Below are positions 46,393 through 55,544 of a stretch of 64,000 nucleotides of DNA, piece by piece. Under the pieces are notes generated by a model. The model was given only the letters and a program-made list of their open reading frames with translations, had not been told where the DNA came from and ran no database searches. The stretch's first letter is position 1. Every line of letters starts with the position of its first letter. The position numbers were made by a program, and so were the translations under genes. The stretch covers positions 1 through 64,000 of the forward strand of contig NZ_FQUJ01000009.1 of the NCBI RefSeq assembly GCF_900128925.1, given 5' to 3'. Source of the DNA: Modicisalibacter ilicicola DSM 19980. Lineage in GTDB: Bacteria; Pseudomonadota; Gammaproteobacteria; Pseudomonadales; Halomonadaceae.

Positions 46393-47922
46393 ATGGCGCT
46401 GGCCATAGTCACGACACGGGCGGGCGTGGGTCTCGAAGCGCCGGAAGTTCTGGTCGAAGTGCATCTTTCCAACGGTTTGCCCGGGTTGACCCTGGTAGGG
46501 CTGCCCGAGACGGCGGTGCGTGAGAGCCGGGAGCGGGTGCGCAGCGCCTTGCTAAATGCCGGCTTCGACTTTCCCACCACGCGGCGTATCACCGTCAATC
46601 TGGCCCCGGCGGACCTGCCCAAGGAGGGCGGGCGTTTCGACCTGCCCATCGCCCTGGGGATCCTGGTGGCCTCCGAGCAGATTCCCGTCTCGGCCCTGGA
46701 AGGGCTCGAATGCCTGGGTGAACTGGCCCTGGATGGCCGGCTGCGACCGATCAATGGCGCCTTGCCGGTGGCGCTGGCCGCCCAGGCGGCCGGGAGACGC
46801 CTGCTGCTGCCCGCCGCCAATGCCAACGAGGCCGCCCTGGCAGAGGGGCTGCAGGTCCTGCCGGTGGAGCATCTGGGCCAGGTGGTCGCTCACCTGCTCG
46901 GGCGCGAGAGCATCGCCCCCCATCGGCTCGCCATGCCGGCGCTGCCGGAGGGCCCCAGCGAGGATCTCGCCGACGTGCGCGGTCAGCATCAGGCCCGCCG
47001 CGCCCTGGAGGTCGCCGCGGCAGGCGGGCACAACCTGCTCTTTGCGGGCCCGCCGGGTACCGGCAAGACCATGCTCGCCAGCCGCTTGCCCGGCATCCTC
47101 CCGCCTCTCTCCCACGACGAAGCCCGGGAAGTTGCCGCGATTCGTTCGGTGTGCGGCCTGGGATTGCTCGAACGCTGGGGTGAGCGTCCCTTCCGCTCGC
47201 CGCATCATACCGCCAGCGGTGTGGCCCTGGTTGGCGGCGGTTCGAAGCCGCGTCCCGGGGAGATCTCCCTGGCCCATCATGGCGTCCTCTTCCTCGACGA
47301 GTTGCCGCAATTCGACCGTGGCGTGCTGGAGGTGATGCGCGAGCCGCTGGAGAGCGGCCGCATCCATATCGCCCGGGCCAGCCATCAGCGCTGTTTCCCG
47401 GCGAGCTTCCAGCTTGTCGCGGCGATGAACCCCTGCCCGTGCGGGCACCTGGGCGACCCGCGCAAGAGCTGTGTCTGCACGCCGGCCCAGGTACAGCGCT
47501 ATCAGTCGCGCCTGTCGGGCCCCCTGCTCGATCGCATCGACCTGCAGGTAGAGGTGCCCGCGCTGCCGGCGGACCAGCTGACGTCTCCCGCCGGCGGGGA
47601 AAGCTCGGCAACGGTCCGCGAACGGGTGCTGGCGGCGCGCCGGCGTCAGCAGGGCCGGGGCGCACTCAATGCCCGACTGCCGGGACGCGAATTGGAGACC
47701 GCCTGCGCGCTGAGCCAGGCGGAGCGCGCCTGGCTGGCGGATGTGCTGACCCGGCTCAAGCTCTCGGCCCGGGCCTATCACCGCGTCCTACGGGTGGCCT
47801 TGACCCTGGCCGATCTGGCCGGTGAAGCCAGGCCGAGCCGCGCGCAGCTGATGGAAGCCATCGGCTATCGTCAGCTCGATCGCCTGCGCGGGACGAGCAT
47901 GACCGGCCGAGAGATCGCCTGA
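46393..47922 (+). CDS. comM: YifB/ComM-family AAA+ ATPase (Mg-chelatase-like)
   Basis: A 509-residue protein: N-terminal Lon-protease-like domain (residues ~1-190), AAA+ core with Walker A GPPGTGKT (219-226) and the Mg-chelatase-type GVLFLDELPQFD Walker B, then a C-terminal helical domain. ComM is a helicase that promotes branch migration during natural transformation. Its presence hints at competence but does not prove it. A cysteine motif (CPCGHLGDPRKSCVC) typical of the family is intact. It overlaps the next start by one base. Confidence 0.94.
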   Translation: MALAIVTTRAGVGLEAPEVLVEVHLSNGLPGLTLVGLPETAVRESRERVRSALLNAGFDFPTTRRITVNLAPADLPKEGGRFDLPIALGILVASEQIPVSALEGLECLGELALDGRLRPINGALPVALAAQAAGRRLLLPAANANEAALAEGLQVLPVEHLGQVVAHLLGRESIAPHRLAMPALPEGPSEDLADVRGQHQARRALEVAAAGGHNLLFAGPPGTGKTMLASRLPGILPPLSHDEAREVAAIRSVCGLGLLERWGERPFRSPHHTASGVALVGGGSKPRPGEISLAHHGVLFLDELPQFDRGVLEVMREPLESGRIHIARASHQRCFPASFQLVAAMNPCPCGHLGDPRKSCVCTPAQVQRYQSRLSGPLLDRIDLQVEVPALPADQLTSPAGGESSATVRERVLAARRRQQGRGALNARLPGRELETACALSQAERAWLADVLTRLKLSARAYHRVLRVALTLADLAGEARPSRAQLMEAIGYRQLDRLRGTSMTGREIA

Positions 47923-48968
47923 TGCTGGCATTCCTGAGTGACATGTCCCTGACCGTCGCCATCGGCCTGTTCGTGGCACTCTCGGCGGTGATCGGCGTGG
48001 TGGGCACGCGCCTGGCCCACGTGGTCGATGACCTGGCCGATCGTACCGGCCTGGGCGAGGCGATTGCCGGTGCGGTACTCATGGGCATGGCCACGTCGCT
48101 TTCCGGTATCGTGCTGTCGGTGAGCGCGGCCCTGCGTGACCAACCGGAACTGGCCATGAGCAACGCCCTGGGCGGCATCGCCGTGCAGACCCTGTTCCTG
48201 ACCGCGGCGGACGTGGCCCATCGGCGGGCCAATCTCGAGCATGCCGCCGCCTCCATCGGCAATCTCATGCAGGGCACGCTGCTGCTGTGCCTGCTGTCGC
48301 TGCTGCTGATCGGCCGGTTCTCTCCGGAGATAACATTCTGGCAGGTCCATCCGATCACGCCGCTGCTTTTCATCGGCTATGTGTATGGGCTGTATCTGGT
48401 GCGCCAGGCCCAGGACAACCCGATGTGGCGACCCTCGCGTACCCGGGAGACCCGGGTCGACGAACCCGACGAGCAGGCCCTGCAGCGGTCGCTGACCTCA
48501 CTGTGGCTGATGTTCGTGCTGCTGGCCGCCATCCTGGGGTTTTCAGGCTGGATGCTCGAGAGAAGCGCCACGGTGATTGCCCAGGAGACCGGCCTGAGTC
48601 AGGCGGCGGTCGGGGTGCTGCTGACCTCGGTGGCGACCTCGCTGCCGGAACTGGTCACCACGGTCGCCGCAGTGAAGCGCGGCGCACTGACCCTGGCCGT
48701 GGCTGGCATCATCGGCGGCAACGCCTTCGACACTCTGTTCGCCGCCGCCTCGGACATCGCCTACCGTGGCGGGTCGATCTACCACGTGGTGCCGGACTCG
48801 GTGTCGCTGTGGATCGCCCTGTCGTTGCTGATGACCGGCGTGCTGATCATGGGATTGGTACGTCGCGAGGAGCAGGGCCCCGGGCGTATTGGCTTCGAGA
48901 GCGTGGCGATCATCGGCTGCTACGTTGCCGGGGTGGTGATGATACTGATCTCGGGCGGCAAGGACTGA
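47922..48968 (+). CDS. calcium/sodium antiporter, CaCA family
   Basis: A 348-residue membrane protein with two inverted halves of about five helices. The alpha-repeat motifs are degenerate but visible: ALSAVIGVVGTRLAHV...MGMATSLSGIVLS in the first half and LLTSVATSLPELVTTVAAVKRG...GGNAFDTLFAAASD in the second. The second half has the conserved acidic and Asn residues; the first has lost the usual Glu (TSLSG instead of TSLPE). It may exchange Na+ or H+ for Ca2+ or another ion. It is coupled to comM by a TGATG overlap. Confidence 0.82.
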   Translation: MLAFLSDMSLTVAIGLFVALSAVIGVVGTRLAHVVDDLADRTGLGEAIAGAVLMGMATSLSGIVLSVSAALRDQPELAMSNALGGIAVQTLFLTAADVAHRRANLEHAAASIGNLMQGTLLLCLLSLLLIGRFSPEITFWQVHPITPLLFIGYVYGLYLVRQAQDNPMWRPSRTRETRVDEPDEQALQRSLTSLWLMFVLLAAILGFSGWMLERSATVIAQETGLSQAAVGVLLTSVATSLPELVTTVAAVKRGALTLAVAGIIGGNAFDTLFAAASDIAYRGGSIYHVVPDSVSLWIALSLLMTGVLIMGLVRREEQGPGRIGFESVAIIGCYVAGVVMILISGGKD

Positions 48969-48974
48969 GCGCCT

Positions 48975-50087
48975 TTATCTCAGGTTGCCGCCCAAGGCCT
49001 CCTCCAGGGCGGCCAGGCGCCCCGGCGCCAGCGCATCCGCCAGGGTGCTGATGCGCAGCACATGGCCCAGCTCGGGGTGCAACGGGCGGTGGATCAGGCT
49101 GCCCGCCTCGAGCAGTTCGTCCTTCACCTGGGCAGCGAGACCGGCCTCCGGCAGGCGCACGGCGACGAAATTGGTGGCGCTGTCGGGCACATCGCCCCCT
49201 CGTTCTCGCAACCAGGCGGCGAGACGCTCCCGACGTTCGATCACCGCCTCGATATGGGCGTGCACCTCCTCGTGATGATCTAGCACGGTCTCGGCAGCGG
49301 CCAAGGCCAGCGACGAGACCGCGTAGTGAATCCTCACCTTCATCAGCACTCCGAGAAGCGCCGGTGCAGCGATGGCATAGCCGATGCGCAGGCCGGCCAG
49401 GCCATGGGCCTTGGACAGGGTGCGCACCCGGATCACCCCAGGCCAGGCCTCGCCGGCGCCGGGCGCCCTGGCGTCATGGCGAAAGTCGTGGTAGGCCTCG
49501 TCGAGCAGCAGGGTGCAGTCGTCAGGCAGGGCGCGACGCAAGGCACCGATGTCCCGGTCATCGTGCAGATGGCCGCTGGGGTTGTCGGGGTTGGCCAGGT
49601 AGACCACCCGGGCGCGATGGCGGGCAGCGGCATCAGCCAAGGCGTCGAGGTCCGGCGCCAGCACGCCGGGCCGATCCTGGTAGGAGACCTCCTGGACCGC
49701 ACACCCCTGGCCCTCGGCGAAGTAGCGAAAGGTGGGATAGGTGCCGGCACTGGTGACGACCACGCAGCCGGGATCGCACATCGCCCTCAGCGCCAGGGCA
49801 ATCAGGCTGTCGGCCCCCGCATCCACGAGCAAGGCATCGATGGGCGTGCCCAGGGCCTTCGACAGGCGTTGGCGTACCCCCACCGCTTCGGCATCGCCAT
49901 AACGACGGGCAAGTGTGGCCACCTCGTCGCCGAAGCGTGCCGATAACGCCGCATGGGGCATGTCCAGCCCCTCGTTGGAGCCCAGGTTATGAGGGATGCC
50001 ACGTCCCAGGCGTCGCTCCAGCGCCTTGATCCCGGGGAAGGGATTATGCGGGCCGTCACGATAAAGATGGCTGGCATGGCGGGGCAT
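48975..50087 (-). CDS. class I/II PLP aminotransferase (HisC/CobD-like)
   Basis: A 370-residue fold-type I PLP enzyme. The internal-aldimine lysine is K227 in RTLSKAHGLAGLRIGY; NPDNPSG (166-172) and DEAYHDF (196-202) are the other cofactor motifs. It resembles histidinol-phosphate aminotransferase and CobD/CobC decarboxylases, but no his or cob genes are adjacent, so the substrate is open. The ATG at 50087 has AAGGAG upstream. It lies 57 bases past the lipoprotein gene on the same strand. Confidence 0.85.
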   Translation of the reverse strand: MPRHASHLYRDGPHNPFPGIKALERRLGRGIPHNLGSNEGLDMPHAALSARFGDEVATLARRYGDAEAVGVRQRLSKALGTPIDALLVDAGADSLIALALRAMCDPGCVVVTSAGTYPTFRYFAEGQGCAVQEVSYQDRPGVLAPDLDALADAAARHRARVVYLANPDNPSGHLHDDRDIGALRRALPDDCTLLLDEAYHDFRHDARAPGAGEAWPGVIRVRTLSKAHGLAGLRIGYAIAAPALLGVLMKVRIHYAVSSLALAAAETVLDHHEEVHAHIEAVIERRERLAAWLRERGGDVPDSATNFVAVRLPEAGLAAQVKDELLEAGSLIHRPLHPELGHVLRISTLADALAPGRLAALEEALGGNLR

Positions 50088-50144
50088 GGCGGCTCCTTGG
50101 CGAGGGAAAGGGGTATTCCTCATTGTGGCGTCCGAGACACGTGC

Positions 50145-50633
50145 CTACAAGGCGCTGGCATCCAGTGCGCCATCGATGACCTGGCGCCAGCGAGGGTTGG
50201 CGGAACCGGGCCTGAACAGGGAGAGCTCGAGGCGATAGGGCAGCAGCTCGCGGTCGGAGAGCCGCAGGGCCGGCCCCTGCGCGACCAGTTGGCTCTTCAG
50301 CAGCCATTGATTGTCCGGCGAGGAGGCGTCCGCCATGGAGGGCACCCAATTGAGTACCTGGGGGCCGTCGTCCTGGGCCAGCAGCGCCCGGGTCAGGGTC
50401 TCGCGGAAGTGCTCGGTATCGACGCCCAGGCCCGTGTCGATGTCCGGGCGCGCCAGCAACAGCACGATCTCCTCGGTCGGGGCTGCCCAGTCGGGGGCCT
50501 CGACCACCGCCTGGGCGGCCCGCTCGCCCAGCCCGTAAAGCGCCTGACGCTGGGTGGTGGGGCGCTCCGGTTCGCTGGCACACCCGGCCGCCAGACTCGC
50601 CAGCAGCAGGAGGAGAAGAGGCCCGAGTCTCAT
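50145..50633 (-). CDS. predicted lipoprotein
   Basis: A 162-residue lipoprotein: signal peptide MRLGPLLLLLLASLAAGC with lipobox LAAGC (Cys18). The mature part is about 145 residues, with LYGLGERAAQAVVEA, EEIVLLLARPDIDTGLGVD and FRETLTRALLAQDDG. I do not recognise the family. The ATG overlaps the end of the alpha/beta hydrolase gene by four bases on the same strand, so the pair is co-translated. Confidence 0.8.
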   Translation of the reverse strand: MRLGPLLLLLLASLAAGCASEPERPTTQRQALYGLGERAAQAVVEAPDWAAPTEEIVLLLARPDIDTGLGVDTEHFRETLTRALLAQDDGPQVLNWVPSMADASSPDNQWLLKSQLVAQGPALRLSDRELLPYRLELSLFRPGSANPRWRQVIDGALDASAL

Positions 50634-51616
50634 AGAGCGGCCGGCTGGTGAGTGCTGGAAGAGTAGTGGCAGCGCTGCTCGATCTCGTCGACGAAGCCAT
50701 CGAGTTCGTCGAACAGCGATTCGCGGATGATGTCGGCTTCATTGACCAGATGGTGCCGTGCTTCCGGATGGCAGTGGACCCGGGCTGCCGGGAACTTGCG
50801 CTGCAGCACCTCGAGGTTCCATTGCCAGTCGACGGTCAGGTCCTGCTCTCCCTGCAGGATCAGCACCGGCACGTCGCTGGCCGGGAGTGTCAGCATGTGC
50901 GTCATCCAGCGGCGCATCGCGGTGACCCAGGTCAGGGTAAGCCGATCGGCCTGAAGGGGGTCCCCCTCGCGCAGGAAGGCGACGAAGTCGTCGTCGGTGG
51001 AGTTGGGCCGATAGGTGCGCGGGATCGAGTCGATGAAGGGGCTCGCCAGGCGATGCAGCCAGTTTGATTGCGGCCAGCCCCAGGGGCGCACCAGCGGGGC
51101 CAGCAGCACCAGGGCCTGCCAGGGGGCGGTGGCGCCCTGCATCAAGGCATCGGTGGCAAGAATCGATGCTCCGGTGCTCTGGCCGAGGCCGATCCAGGGG
51201 CGTGGCGCCAGCTCGTCCTGGGTCAGTCGATGTTGCAAGGCCTGCAGGCAGGCGCCGTACTCCTCGAAGTCGTCGATGGTCGCCCGGGGCCCGCTGGACA
51301 GCCCGTGCCCGGGCAGGTCCCACAGGACGACGCGAAAACCCTGGCGCAGCAGGCGTTCGAGCAGATGGCGATAAAGCCCCAGATGGTCGAAGTAGCCATG
51401 GACGACGAAGGCGGTGCCGCGGGGCTGTTCGGGCGACCATACCTGGGCCCAGAGCCGAAAGTGTCGCGTATCGACGAATCCCGCATACAGACCCACATTG
51501 TCTCGAAGCAGCGGCGTCAGCCGGTAATGATCGAGATAATGGATCAGCGCAGAGGAATGTGGTTCATTGACGGGAGCCAGCGGCCCCAGGGCTTGCAGCG
51601 GTGCGAAGTCGATCAT
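50630..51616 (-). CDS. alpha/beta hydrolase (lysophospholipase-like)
   Basis: A 328-residue serine hydrolase. The oxyanion strand is VVHGYFDHLGLY, the nucleophile Ser147 lies in GLGQSTGA, the acid is the Asp in LQGEQDLTVDW and the base His is in EARHHLVNEAD. WDLPGHGLSSG is typical of the PldB/monoglyceride-lipase-like group. No signal peptide. The ATG at 51616 follows GGGAGA; an upstream extension is unlikely. It heads an operon with the lipoprotein, and perhaps the aminotransferase. Confidence 0.88.
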   Translation of the reverse strand: MIDFAPLQALGPLAPVNEPHSSALIHYLDHYRLTPLLRDNVGLYAGFVDTRHFRLWAQVWSPEQPRGTAFVVHGYFDHLGLYRHLLERLLRQGFRVVLWDLPGHGLSSGPRATIDDFEEYGACLQALQHRLTQDELAPRPWIGLGQSTGASILATDALMQGATAPWQALVLLAPLVRPWGWPQSNWLHRLASPFIDSIPRTYRPNSTDDDFVAFLREGDPLQADRLTLTWVTAMRRWMTHMLTLPASDVPVLILQGEQDLTVDWQWNLEVLQRKFPAARVHCHPEARHHLVNEADIIRESLFDELDGFVDEIEQRCHYSSSTHQPAAL

Positions 51617-51728
51617 CGAGTTCTCCCTGTACGCTCTCATGCTAGCCCGAATGGGGCCGGAACACGAAAAGTCCTTATTAACCATTGGTCAAGTGGATCG
51701 CCACCCGAGCCCTGTTTCGGGTACTATG

Positions 51729-51743
51729 TGGAAGCCATTTCCA
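51729..51743. promoter_or_regulatory. IclR-like palindrome upstream of glcB
   Basis: TGGAAGCCATTTCCA matches the IclR consensus TGGAAATNATTTCCA at 12 of 14 fixed positions, 73 bases before the malate synthase start. A second short palindrome, CGTTGT-C-ACAACG (51751-51763), is next to it. It resembles the gcl operator at 12833. Confidence 0.5.
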
Positions 51744-51815
51744 TAACCGTCGTTGTCACAACGGACTACCTATCGCCGCTGATCGGGTGATAGCAGCACA
51801 CCAGGAGTGTTTTTC

Positions 51816-54026
51816 ATGTCACAACGCATCTCCCGCCATCGCCTTCAGGTGGCTTCCGAACTCGATCGGTTCCTCAATGAGGAGGCCCTGCCGGGAACGG
51901 GGCTCGATGCCGATGCCTTCTGGGCCGGGGTCGATGCCCTGATTCACGAGCTGGCGCCCCGCAATCGCGAACTGCTGGCGGAACGCGAGCGCCTGCAGAG
52001 CGAGCTCGACACTTGGCATCGCGAGCATCCCGGCCCGGTGCGCGACCTGGCCGCCTATCGCGACTTCCTGAAGAAGATCGGCTATCTGGTGAATGCCCCG
52101 CACCGGGTCGAGGCCTCCACCGCCAACGTCGACGACGAGGTCACCGTCCAGGCCGGCCCGCAACTCGTGGTGCCGGTGAGCAACGCCCGCTATGCGCTGA
52201 ATGCCGCCAATGCACGCTGGGGAAGCCTCTACGACGCCCTCTACGGCACCGATGCCATCAGCGAGGACGATGGCGCCGAGATCGGCCGCGACTACAACCC
52301 CAAGCGCGGCGCCAAGGTCATCGCCTACGCGCGCAACGTGCTCGACCAGGCCGCGCCGCTGTCCAGCGCCTCCCACCGCGATGCCGTGCATTATGCACTG
52401 CGCGACGGCCAGCTGGTGGTCTCTCTCGAGGGGGGCCGCGAAACCGGTCTCGAGCGCCCCGATCAACTGGTCGGCTATCAGGGCGAGGCCGACAAGCCCA
52501 GCGCGATCCTGCTCACTCAGCACGGTCTGCACCTCGAGGTGCAGTTCGACGCCGAGCATCCGATCGGGCGCACCGACGCGGCGCGCATCAAGGATGTCGT
52601 GGTCGAGGCCGCCATCACCACCATCATGGATTGCGAGGATTCCGTGGCCGCGGTGGATGCCGAGGACAAGGTCGGCGTGTACCGCAACTGGCTCGGCCTG
52701 ATGCAGGGCACGCTTCAGGAGGAGATCGACAAGAACGGCAAGGTCCAGACCCGCCGCCTCAATCCCGATCGCACCTACACCGATCCCGATGGCGACGCCC
52801 TGACGCTGCCCGGTCGCTCACTGATGTTCGTGCGCAACGTCGGCCATCTGATGACCACCCCGGCGATGCTCGACGGCGACGGCAACGAAGTGCCCGAAGG
52901 ACTGCTGGACGGCATCGTCACCAGCCTGATCGCCATGCACGACCTGAAGAAGACCCGGGTCCTGGGCGGCGGCGATCCGGGGGCGTCGAAGGGCATCCAG
53001 AACAGCCGCACCGGGTCGGTCTACATCGTCAAGCCCAAGATGCATGGCCCCAAGGAGGTCGCCTTCTCCAACACCCTGTTCGAGCGGGTCGAGGACCTGC
53101 TGGGTCTGCCGCGCAATACCCTCAAGATGGGCATCATGGACGAGGAGCGCCGTACCTCCGTCAACCTCAAGGCATGTATCCACGAGGCCGCCAGTCGGGT
53201 CGTGTTCATCAACACCGGCTTCCTCGATCGCACCGGCGACGAGATGCACAGCACCATGGAAGCCGGTCCCATGCTGCGCAAGGGCGACATGAAGCACAGC
53301 ACCTGGATCGACGCCTATGAGCGCAACAACGTCCAGGTCGGCCTGGATTGCGGCCTGCGCGGTCGCGCCCAGATCGGCAAGGGCATGTGGGCGATGCCGG
53401 AACTGATGGCCGCCATGCTGGAGCAGAAGATCGGCCACCCCAAGGCCGGGGCGAACACCGCCTGGGTGCCGTCGCCCACCGCCGCGGTGCTGCACGCCTT
53501 GCACTACCATCAGGTCGACGTGGGTGCCGTGCAGCACGAGCTGAAGAGTCACGGTCTTTCGGATCTGCTCGACGACCTGCTCACGGTGCCGGTGGTCGAG
53601 AGCGCCGACTGGTCGGAAGACGAGATCCAGCAGGAACTCGACAACAATTGCCAGGGCATCCTCGGCTACGTGGTGCGCTGGGTCGAGCATGGCGTGGGCT
53701 GCTCCAAGGTCCCGGACATCCACGACGTGGGACTGATGGAGGACCGGGCCACCCTGCGCATCTCCAGCCAGCACATCGCCAACTGGCTCTACCATGGCGT
53801 GGTCAGTGCCGCCCAGGTCAAGAAGACCCTCGAGCGCATGGCCGCCGTGGTCGACAAGCAGAACGAAGGTGATCCGGGCTACACGCCGATGACCTCGCAC
53901 CTCGAGGAGTCCACCGCCTTCCAGGCCGCGACGGACCTCATCTTCAAGGGCCGTGAGCAACCCTCGGGCTACACCGAGCCGCTGCTGCACCACTGGCGGG
54001 CGGTACACAAGGCCAAGGGGCACTAG
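51816..54026 (+). CDS. glcB: malate synthase G
   Basis: A 736-residue monomeric malate synthase (E. coli GlcB is 723), which condenses glyoxylate with acetyl-CoA to malate. Typical parts: [59 protein letters not shown] and [20 protein letters not shown]. The ATG at 51816 follows AGGAG at the correct distance; a GTG nine bases earlier is too close to it. It gives a second fate for glyoxylate besides Gcl. Confidence 0.97.
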   Translation: MSQRISRHRLQVASELDRFLNEEALPGTGLDADAFWAGVDALIHELAPRNRELLAERERLQSELDTWHREHPGPVRDLAAYRDFLKKIGYLVNAPHRVEASTANVDDEVTVQAGPQLVVPVSNARYALNAANARWGSLYDALYGTDAISEDDGAEIGRDYNPKRGAKVIAYARNVLDQAAPLSSASHRDAVHYALRDGQLVVSLEGGRETGLERPDQLVGYQGEADKPSAILLTQHGLHLEVQFDAEHPIGRTDAARIKDVVVEAAITTIMDCEDSVAAVDAEDKVGVYRNWLGLMQGTLQEEIDKNGKVQTRRLNPDRTYTDPDGDALTLPGRSLMFVRNVGHLMTTPAMLDGDGNEVPEGLLDGIVTSLIAMHDLKKTRVLGGGDPGASKGIQNSRTGSVYIVKPKMHGPKEVAFSNTLFERVEDLLGLPRNTLKMGIMDEERRTSVNLKACIHEAASRVVFINTGFLDRTGDEMHSTMEAGPMLRKGDMKHSTWIDAYERNNVQVGLDCGLRGRAQIGKGMWAMPELMAAMLEQKIGHPKAGANTAWVPSPTAAVLHALHYHQVDVGAVQHELKSHGLSDLLDDLLTVPVVESADWSEDEIQQELDNNCQGILGYVVRWVEHGVGCSKVPDIHDVGLMEDRATLRISSQHIANWLYHGVVSAAQVKKTLERMAAVVDKQNEGDPGYTPMTSHLEESTAFQAATDLIFKGREQPSGYTEPLLHHWRAVHKAKGH

Positions 54027-54071
54027 GCAGACGAAGTTTCCTCCGAGAGGGGAACTCGCTGTCGGAAAAGC

Positions 54072-54107
54072 GGGAGGCCTCGCCGTCATGGAGCGGCGGG
54101 GCCTCCC
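54072..54107. terminator. hairpin between convergent glcB and small secreted protein gene
   Basis: Arms GGGAGGCC-t-CGCCG and CGGCG-g-GGCCTCCC with an 8-base loop form a long GC stem with one mismatch. It has no T tract but may end transcription from both sides. Confidence 0.55.
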
Positions 54108-54122
54108 GTGCTTCAGTCCGTT

Positions 54123-54410
54123 TCACTCCTTTTCCTCGCGCTCGTCGCGTCGATCGTCGCAGGATGCCTGCTGCTCGCTGTTGTCGGGTTTGCAGCCAAA
54201 CCAGTTCTCTTCCGGCTGAGCGTTGCCGGAGGGCGCCTGCTTGGCACCATCCTCCGTCGGCTTGGACCGATCGAGGGACTCTTCCATCTTCTCGGTCGCC
54301 TCGCTGGGCGATCGAGCCTCCCCGTCGTGAGAGGGGGTCTCCTGAGCCATGAGAGGCGCACTCAGCAACGTGAAGGCGAGTAGCAGCAGCATGAATAGGC
54401 GGGTTGGCAC
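54123..54410 (-). CDS. small secreted acidic protein, unknown
   Basis: A 95-residue protein with a signal peptide (start PTRLFMLLLLAFTLLSAPLMA, cut near AQE). The ~75-residue mature part is hydrophilic and rich in Glu, Ser, Asp and Lys with two cysteines (FGCKPDN, QASCDD) that could pair. The start is GTG at 54410, backed by AAGGAG seven bases upstream. I know no family. It is convergent with glcB. Confidence 0.6.
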   Translation of the reverse strand: MPTRLFMLLLLAFTLLSAPLMAQETPSHDGEARSPSEATEKMEESLDRSKPTEDGAKQAPSGNAQPEENWFGCKPDNSEQQASCDDRRDEREEKE

Positions 54411-54599
54411 GTGGACTCTCCTTGTTGTCTTGTCTGGCTTCTTAAACCAAGCGCTTTTCGAGTGGACACGCAACCGGCAGGACGGCTCGATTCCTTGCCT
54501 GAGGGCCACGTGGACGGCCTCGTCCTGGCCAAGGCTGTGCCGCGATCGCCGGTTACGCTATCGTGAGGCCTCGGGTTCGCTAATGCCAGGAGAACACAG

Positions 54600-55016
54600 A
54601 TGACCGTGATGACCGCCGCCGCCATCGAGGACTTTCTCGACGAGGTCTTCCCCCAACGTCAGGGAACCATCGAGGGCGTCGATGAGATGCGCGCCACCAT
54701 GAGCCTGGCCATCGAGGATGAACACCTGCGCCCCGGCGCCAGCGTGTCCGGTCCCAGCATGATGGGCCTGGCGGATGTCTGCCTGTACGTGGCGATCCTG
54801 GCCCAGATCGGGCCGGAACCCATGGCGGTGACCACGGACCTCAATTGTCACTTCCTGCGCCGCGCCCGGGGCGATCGCGATCTGATCGCCAATGCCCGGG
54901 TGGTCAAGCTGGGGCGTCGCCTGGCGGTGGGCGAGGTCGAACTGTTTTCTGCCGGTGACAATGATCCGGTAGCGATCGTGACGGCCACCTATGCCCTGCC
55001 CGACCGGGACGACTAG
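54600..55016 (+). CDS. PaaI-family thioesterase (hotdog fold)
   Basis: A 138-residue single hotdog-fold protein. The central helix GPSMMGLADVCLYVAILAQ and TTDLNCHFLRRARGDRDLIANARV fit the PaaI/YdiI-like acyl-CoA thioesterase group; the catalytic Asp is probably in ADVC. The substrate is unknown. A fair ribosome site (AGGAGA) precedes the ATG at 54600. It is convergent with the DUF423 gene. Confidence 0.88.
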   Translation: MTVMTAAAIEDFLDEVFPQRQGTIEGVDEMRATMSLAIEDEHLRPGASVSGPSMMGLADVCLYVAILAQIGPEPMAVTTDLNCHFLRRARGDRDLIANARVVKLGRRLAVGEVELFSAGDNDPVAIVTATYALPDRDD

Positions 55017-55031
55017 CATCCGACGTCGTTA

Positions 55032-55436
55032 TCAAAGCCTGGTTCGCCAGACGACTGCCGCCAGGGCCAGCCAGCCGGCCAGGAACGACACCCCGCCTAT
55101 CGGGGTGATCATGCCCAGGGCGCGAACGCCGGTCAGGGCCATCAGATAGAGCGATCCCGAGAACAGCAGAATGCCCGTGGCCCACAGTCCCAGAACCAGG
55201 AGCTGCCCGGGCGTCGCCTGCTGTTGTCGCTGGATCAGTATCAGCAGGATCGCCAGGGTATGCCAGGCCTGGTAACGCACCCCGGTCTCGAAGGCCGCGA
55301 GCAACCGCTCGCTGACCTGCCCTTCCAGGCCATGGGCGCCGAAGGCGCCGGCCAGCACCATGACAAAGCCGCTCGAGGCGGCGGCGACCCAGAGCAAGCG
55401 CTCGCGCATGTCGACATTTCCCGGTAGTCGTCTCAT
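55032..55436 (-). CDS. DUF423-family membrane protein
   Basis: A 134-residue protein with four membrane helices, of the YgdD/YwdK type. The family signature GAFGAHGLEGQV near the N-terminus and FETGVRYQAWHTLAI, FSGSLYLMALTGVRALGMITPIGG (partial) are clear. The function is unknown. The ATG at 55436 has GGGAG upstream; an internal ATG at 55409 would shorten it by nine residues. Confidence 0.9.
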   Translation of the reverse strand: MRRLPGNVDMRERLLWVAAASSGFVMVLAGAFGAHGLEGQVSERLLAAFETGVRYQAWHTLAILLILIQRQQQATPGQLLVLGLWATGILLFSGSLYLMALTGVRALGMITPIGGVSFLAGWLALAAVVWRTRL

Positions 55437-55544
55437 CCCTCAACTCCCCGTCGATCAAAAACTTTCCAGCGTCAACGTTTCGCAATGTGCCTTGCGTCGC
55501 TATCCTTTCGATCAGGCGCAAGACAAATTCAGGAGAATAATGCC

